Of a DNA stretch of 64,000 nt, positions 60,172 through 64,000 are shown piece after piece. Position 1 is the stretch's first letter; each line of letters opens with the position of its first letter. Source of the DNA: Bryobacterales bacterium (GTDB lineage: Bacteria > Acidobacteriota > Terriglobia > Bryobacterales > Bryobacteraceae). Position numbers and translations under genes: made by a program. The notes below the pieces were generated by a model. The model saw only the letters and a program-made list of their open reading frames with translations. It made no database searches and was not told the origin of the DNA. The stretch is from positions 30,226 to 94,225 of the forward strand of contig PLDF01000424.1 in the NCBI GenBank assembly GCA_003135055.1, written 5' to 3'.

Positions 60172-60575
60172 TCGTCCTCGATTCCAGTTTCCTCATCGGC
60201 TATCACAACGAACGCGACGCGCATCATCGGGCGGCGCTCACCCTTATGGATCGGTTCCTGGCCGGCGAATGGGGGAAGGGCTTACTGCTCGAATACATCT
60301 TTCTTGAAATCGTGACCGTGCTGCTGGTGCGGCGGGACAATGCGGTCGCGACCCGGGTCGGCCGCATTCTGCTCGACGCGGCCGAGTTGGAGTTTGTGCC
60401 TTGCTCGGACCTATTCCTCGAAACCTTTCAAACCTTTTCGATCCAGGCTGGAACGCGCCTGAGCTTCGCCGATGCCGCAATCTTAGGCGTGGCACGTAGC
60501 CGGGCGGACGGCCTGATCTTGAGTTTCGACGAGGGATTCCAGAAGATTTCCGGCCTGCGCATAAATCCCTCGTAA
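60168..60575 (+). CDS. PIN-domain toxin (VapC/FitB-like ribonuclease)
   Basis: Mg-dependent ribonuclease toxin of 135 residues partnered with the RHH antitoxin. Acidic site residues are visible: the first Asp in IVLDSSFLIGYHNE, a Glu in LLLEYIFLEIVTVLL, the Asp of LSFADAAILGVAR and the final Asp of LILSFDEGF. Length is standard for VapC. The GTG start overlaps the antitoxin stop by four bases. Both genes appear intact, in contrast to the recombinase fragment before them. Confidence 0.87.
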   Translation: MIVLDSSFLIGYHNERDAHHRAALTLMDRFLAGEWGKGLLLEYIFLEIVTVLLVRRDNAVATRVGRILLDAAELEFVPCSDLFLETFQTFSIQAGTRLSFADAAILGVARSRADGLILSFDEGFQKISGLRINPS

Positions 60576-60624
60576 ACCTGGGCGCAGCCACGCTTAGTCT
60601 CGTCGAAGGCCACTTCGCATATGT

Positions 60625-61404
60625 CTAATTTTCGGTCGGCACTCTGTCGACGTGGTCGATAACCAGCATGTCTATCGAACCTCTTTGAGGGACTAGCCGG
60701 AGGCCGAGCTGCTCCTCGATCGCAGCGACGATGGAGGCGCCATTCGGGTCGGCCGGCGGGTGTTGCTCGGCGGGGTTCAGCTCGCGCGGCGTCTCATCGG
60801 GTGTCCAAATCAGCTTGAAATCGAAGAGCCCGTCGATTCCCGTCTCGTCCAGCACCGGGCGATCCAGGTAATCGGAGAGAACCTCCGCCAAATCGAACGC
60901 GGAGACTTTGATGCCGCCGATCCGGCCGGGTCCGCCTCCTCCAATGCGCCCGTCGCCATCTCTCATCTCGCGCTTCTCCACCTGAAACTTCGGACCATTG
61001 CGAGACTGCCGCAGGGCGTAGACAGGCAGCTCCTTTTTCTCCCGGTGAGCGACCAGGTGGAAGCGCTCCTGCAGCAGATTCTGCATCATCGAACGTCGCG
61101 TTGCGTAGACAGTATTGGCAGGCATCGTGGCGGCGACGTCGTACTTGTCGGAGTCCAACCACTTCGGACCGCCCGAGAGTTGGTAACGCGGGGCGCGAAA
61201 CGCATATTGGATGAGAGCCTGGATTGGGACGCCCATGAGCGTCAGCCGGCCGGGAGTTTGGCCTTGAGAGACGACCACGTTCCCCGGCTTGCTCGGCTTC
61301 ACCGAAGCCACTTCAAACCTGGGCAGCTTGTCCGCGCCCTGCGCCAACCCAAACCCGACCTCGCCCAACACTACCAGTACGAAGTAGAGAGTGCCTGATC
61401 TCAT
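60625..61404 (-). CDS. TIGR03435 family exported protein
   Basis: Second TIGR03435 member, 259 residues, with a signal peptide (YFVLVVLGEVGFGLAQG), then PRFEVASVKPSKPGNVVVS, LMGVPIQALIQYAFRAPRYQ, LLQERFHLVAHREKKELPVY, GLFDFKLIWTPDETP and the end IDMLVIDHVDRVPTEN. It shares the landmarks of the protein at 3611-4462 but is shorter in the middle. It sits 21 bases downstream of the ADOP permease stop on the same strand, a pairing common in Solibacter-like genomes, so co-expression is likely. Function unknown. Confidence 0.9.
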   Translation of the reverse strand: MRSGTLYFVLVVLGEVGFGLAQGADKLPRFEVASVKPSKPGNVVVSQGQTPGRLTLMGVPIQALIQYAFRAPRYQLSGGPKWLDSDKYDVAATMPANTVYATRRSMMQNLLQERFHLVAHREKKELPVYALRQSRNGPKFQVEKREMRDGDGRIGGGGPGRIGGIKVSAFDLAEVLSDYLDRPVLDETGIDGLFDFKLIWTPDETPRELNPAEQHPPADPNGASIVAAIEEQLGLRLVPQRGSIDMLVIDHVDRVPTEN

Positions 61405-61425
61405 GACTTACTTCCTTAAACCAAT

Positions 61426-63885
61426 TCAATTGCGCTCGTCGCGCAGCGCCGCCGCCGGCTCCACGCGCGTAGCTCTGCCTGCCGGAATCGCGGTAGCGAG
61501 CGCCGAGACCACCATCACAAAAGCCGCCGCGGCCCCGAGCGACACGCCGTCCGATGGCGCCACCCCATAGAGCAGCGATCGAATCGCCGGAGCCGCTTTC
61601 CACGCCGCTACCAGGCCCGCCGCGACTCCCACCGCCACCATCGCCAGCGACTGTCGTCCGATCATCTGCGCGATGTCGGCGGGCCGCGCCCCTACGGCCA
61701 TGCGGATGCCGATCTCGCGGCGCCGTTGCGCCACGGAATACGAGAGCAGTCCATAGATCCCCAGTGCGGCGAGCACGGCCGCCATCAGTCCGAAGAGCGA
61801 TGCCAGCGTGGCCGTAAGCCGCTCAGACGCGGCGCTGGCATCCACCTCCTCGGCCAGCGTGTGAATCTCGATGAAGGGTAGGGCCGGGTCCAGGGCCGCC
61901 AGTTCGCGGCGCACCGGCTGGATGATGGTCTCCGGCCGCATGTGGGTGCGCACGATCAAAATGAAGACATCGTCAGACCCGAGGTTGTAGTAAGTGGGAG
62001 TCATCGGCTCGCGCAGGGAACGGTACTTCGCGTCGTTCACCACGCCGACGATTTCCCACAGCGTCCCGAGGCCATTCCAAAGCCGCCGTCCAACCGGGTC
62101 GATGCCTGGGAACAATTGACGCGCGAAGGTCTCGTTGACCAGCACGCGCGCCGGTTTTGCGCCGCGGTCGGAATCCTGAAATCCGCGGCCTGCCAGAATG
62201 CGCATTCCCATAGCGTCGAAGTAGCCGGGCGAGACAGTATTTATGCTGGTGTTGAGGAAGTCGGCGTCGGAGATGGTCTGGCCTTCTGGGCGGATGCTGG
62301 ATTTAATGCCGCTGCCGCGCATCACGGCGCGCGAGGAACTGGCGGCGGCTGCCACACCCGGCAGTGCGCGGACGCGCTCCAGCAGGGTGAGGCGCAGTTT
62401 GTCGCACTGCTCCTGGCTGTAGCCGGAAAGGCCGGGATAGACGGTGAAGGTGACCACGTGGGCCGCGTCGAAGCCGGGGTCCATGCCATGCAACTGTTGG
62501 AAGCTGCGGACCAGCAGCCCGGCGCCGGCCAGCAGCAGCGTACAGAGAGCCACTTGAAATACCACCAGAGCCGGACGGAGCCTCCCGCCCCGGCTGGAAC
62601 GGGCGCCGCGCAACACGCCGTCGAGACTCACGCGCGATGCGGCCAGCGCCGGCGCCAGGCCGAACAGCAACGCCGTCGCGAGAGACACGCCCGTGGCAAA
62701 GAGCAGCACGCGCATATCCGGCGCGACGTCGAGCGAAAGAACGAGCTGCGTGGTGGCGCGGTCGCGCATGGGCGGCAGCGCGCGCACCAGCAGCGGCATG
62801 GAAAGCGCGGCCACCAGCCATCCGCCGGCCGCGCCCAAACCAGCCAGCAGCGCGCTCTCGATGAGCATTTGGCGAACTAGACGCGCGCGGGTAGCGCCCA
62901 GCGCCAGACGCACCGCGATCTCTTCCCGCCGCGCCGCAGTACGCGCCAGCAGCAGCCCCGCCACATTGGAACACATGAGCAGCAGTAACAGCCCCGACGA
63001 GCCGGCGAGCAACTGCAATGCCAGCCCGAAGCGATCGCGCAGAATCGAAACGCCGCGCTCGATGCTCTCCACCTGCAAGCCGCGAGAAAGGTCGCTCCGG
63101 ATGTTACCGGGCGTGTCGTGCGCGCGCCGCAAAGCGTCCTCAGTTGTGGCGCGCCAGATGGCGGAACACTCCGCGCGGGCCTGCGCCAGTGAGACTCCAG
63201 GCTTCAGCCGCGCGGCGATCTCCAGAGCGATGCCGTCGCCGCGAAATGCGCCCTCGAAGCGCAGCAGGGGAAACGCGCGCAGCGGAATGCGCAAATCCGG
63301 GGCGGTATCGGCGGTGATTCCGTTGAACGTCCGCGGCATTACTCCCACCACCACGAACTTGTGGCCGCGCAGCGTGATGCCGCGGCCCACCACATGCACG
63401 TCGCTGGCGAAGCGGCGCTGCCAGAAACCGTAGCTCAGAACGGCGGGTGGCGCGCCGGCATCCTCCTTGGCGTCGTCCGCGGTGAGAGTGCGCCCGTAGA
63501 GCGCGGCCACGCCCAACACGTCGAAGAATTCCGGCGTGACCACATGCACGCGCACCTGCTCGGCGGGCTTGGGATCGTCCATGGCCACGGGCCACTCGGC
63601 ATCGCCGAAGACGGCCGAGAGCGTACTGGCGTGCAGCTTCAGCGCCTCATAAACCTCGTGGAGAAAGTTGCTGGTGACGCCTACGCGAGGAACGGTCTGT
63701 ACCAGGCGGATCAACTGTTGCGGCTGGCGCACCGGCAGCGGCCGCAGAAGCAGAGCGTTCAGCGCGCTGAAGATGGCGGCATTGGCGCCAATCCCCAGAG
63801 CCAGCAGACCCACCACGGTGAGAGTGAAACCCGGACTCTTGGCCAGCATGCGCACGGCGTAGCGCAGGTCACTCATGCGAATCAT
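61426..63885 (-). CDS. ADOP-family FtsX/MacB-type permease
   Basis: Large inner-membrane permease of the acidobacterial ADOP family, 819 residues: two MacB-type periplasmic core domains and two FtsX domains. Landmarks: LRYAVRMLAKSPGFTLTVVG, LLALGIGANAAIFSALNALL, LRPLP; PEFFDVLGVAALYGRTLTAD; first FtsX domain LLLLLMCSNVAGLLLARTAA, RREEIAVRLALGATRARLVR; second half YSVAQRRREIGIRMAVGARP and a last helix before RATRVEPAAALRDERN. No ATP-binding domain is included, as usual. ATG 63885 or 63876 may be the start; the codon for MSDLRYAV (63876) fits the family better. A TATAAT at 63888-63893 on this strand could be the -10 box. Substrate unknown. Confidence 0.92.
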   Translation of the reverse strand: MIRMSDLRYAVRMLAKSPGFTLTVVGLLALGIGANAAIFSALNALLLRPLPVRQPQQLIRLVQTVPRVGVTSNFLHEVYEALKLHASTLSAVFGDAEWPVAMDDPKPAEQVRVHVVTPEFFDVLGVAALYGRTLTADDAKEDAGAPPAVLSYGFWQRRFASDVHVVGRGITLRGHKFVVVGVMPRTFNGITADTAPDLRIPLRAFPLLRFEGAFRGDGIALEIAARLKPGVSLAQARAECSAIWRATTEDALRRAHDTPGNIRSDLSRGLQVESIERGVSILRDRFGLALQLLAGSSGLLLLLMCSNVAGLLLARTAARREEIAVRLALGATRARLVRQMLIESALLAGLGAAGGWLVAALSMPLLVRALPPMRDRATTQLVLSLDVAPDMRVLLFATGVSLATALLFGLAPALAASRVSLDGVLRGARSSRGGRLRPALVVFQVALCTLLLAGAGLLVRSFQQLHGMDPGFDAAHVVTFTVYPGLSGYSQEQCDKLRLTLLERVRALPGVAAAASSSRAVMRGSGIKSSIRPEGQTISDADFLNTSINTVSPGYFDAMGMRILAGRGFQDSDRGAKPARVLVNETFARQLFPGIDPVGRRLWNGLGTLWEIVGVVNDAKYRSLREPMTPTYYNLGSDDVFILIVRTHMRPETIIQPVRRELAALDPALPFIEIHTLAEEVDASAASERLTATLASLFGLMAAVLAALGIYGLLSYSVAQRRREIGIRMAVGARPADIAQMIGRQSLAMVAVGVAAGLVAAWKAAPAIRSLLYGVAPSDGVSLGAAAAFVMVVSALATAIPAGRATRVEPAAALRDERN

Positions 63886-64000
63886 TATATTTTAGACTGT
63901 TTGAAATGTAGGCAGGCTCGGATGTGAGGTGGTGTGAGGCAGGACAGACGATCGTTGTTTGTCGTCTGGCAGGTAGTTGTCGTGGTCCAACAGCACATGC

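Noticed and set aside
1..64000. CRISPR array, rRNA operon, intact tRNA or complete insertion sequence
   Set aside because: Looked for on both strands; no regularly spaced repeats, rRNA-like sequence, full cloverleaf or transposase gene was found.

Overview
The window looks like chromosomal DNA of a GC-rich soil Acidobacteriota, most like the Solibacteres/Bryobacteraceae lineage. This is inferred from gene families, not from a marker gene. The pointers are two TIGR03435 proteins (3611-4462, 60625-61404), an ADOP-type FtsX permease plus an ADOP fragment, a 1203-residue Oar-like TonB-dependent receptor, a kumamolisin-type S53 protease, a PQQ dehydrogenase, PEP-CTERM debris and many intergenic hairpin repeats. 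No complete tRNA, no rRNA and no CRISPR array was seen.

Layout. 1-4.5 kb: sbcD/sbcC (sbcC cut by the window edge), a receiver-only regulator coupled to a tiny membrane protein, a TPR protein and a TIGR03435 protein. 4.57-6.24 kb: a HigB/HigA toxin-antitoxin pair with its palindromic promoter, followed by a gene with a PD-(D/E)xK-like signature. 6.2-8.65 kb: gene-poor, with two tRNA 3'-end-like fragments. 8.65-24 kb: exported and periplasmic metabolism (PQQ dehydrogenase, amidohydrolase, S1/P1 nuclease, amino-acid permease, two sugar isomerase-like proteins, PHP-type metallohydrolase, MauE-thioredoxin fusion), separated by repeats. 24-35 kb: ABC exporter, endonuclease IV, S53 protease, glycosyltransferase, queC-queE, oxidoreductase and class III aminotransferase. 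35.4-38.3 kb: a decaheme cytochrome plus an MtrB/PioB-like porin, a likely trans-outer-membrane electron conduit. 39-43 kb: a heavy-metal RND pump broken by one frameshift, and its adaptor, whose N-terminus seems to derive from a decayed sensor kinase.

43-46 kb is a graveyard: PEP-CTERM remnants and a frameshifted GmrSD-like (DUF262/DUF1524) restriction gene. 46.4-55 kb holds the TonB receptor and a GH54 arabinofuranosidase with a lamin-tail domain interrupted by repeats, which together suggest plant-polysaccharide use. 55.4-60.6 kb is a small recombination-prone zone: three decayed tyrosine-recombinase fragments interspersed with a CPBP protease, a lone M17 N-terminal domain, a bacilliredoxin, a Lys/Arg-rich protein and a RHH/PIN toxin-antitoxin pair. 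The window ends with a TIGR03435 protein and an ADOP permease.

Two repeat families stand out: a roughly 155 bp MITE-like element with GGTGCTTA ends (three copies at 12.7, 15.6 and 18.7 kb), and a short GTGGGRCAGGC hairpin that in three cases begins exactly at a stop codon.
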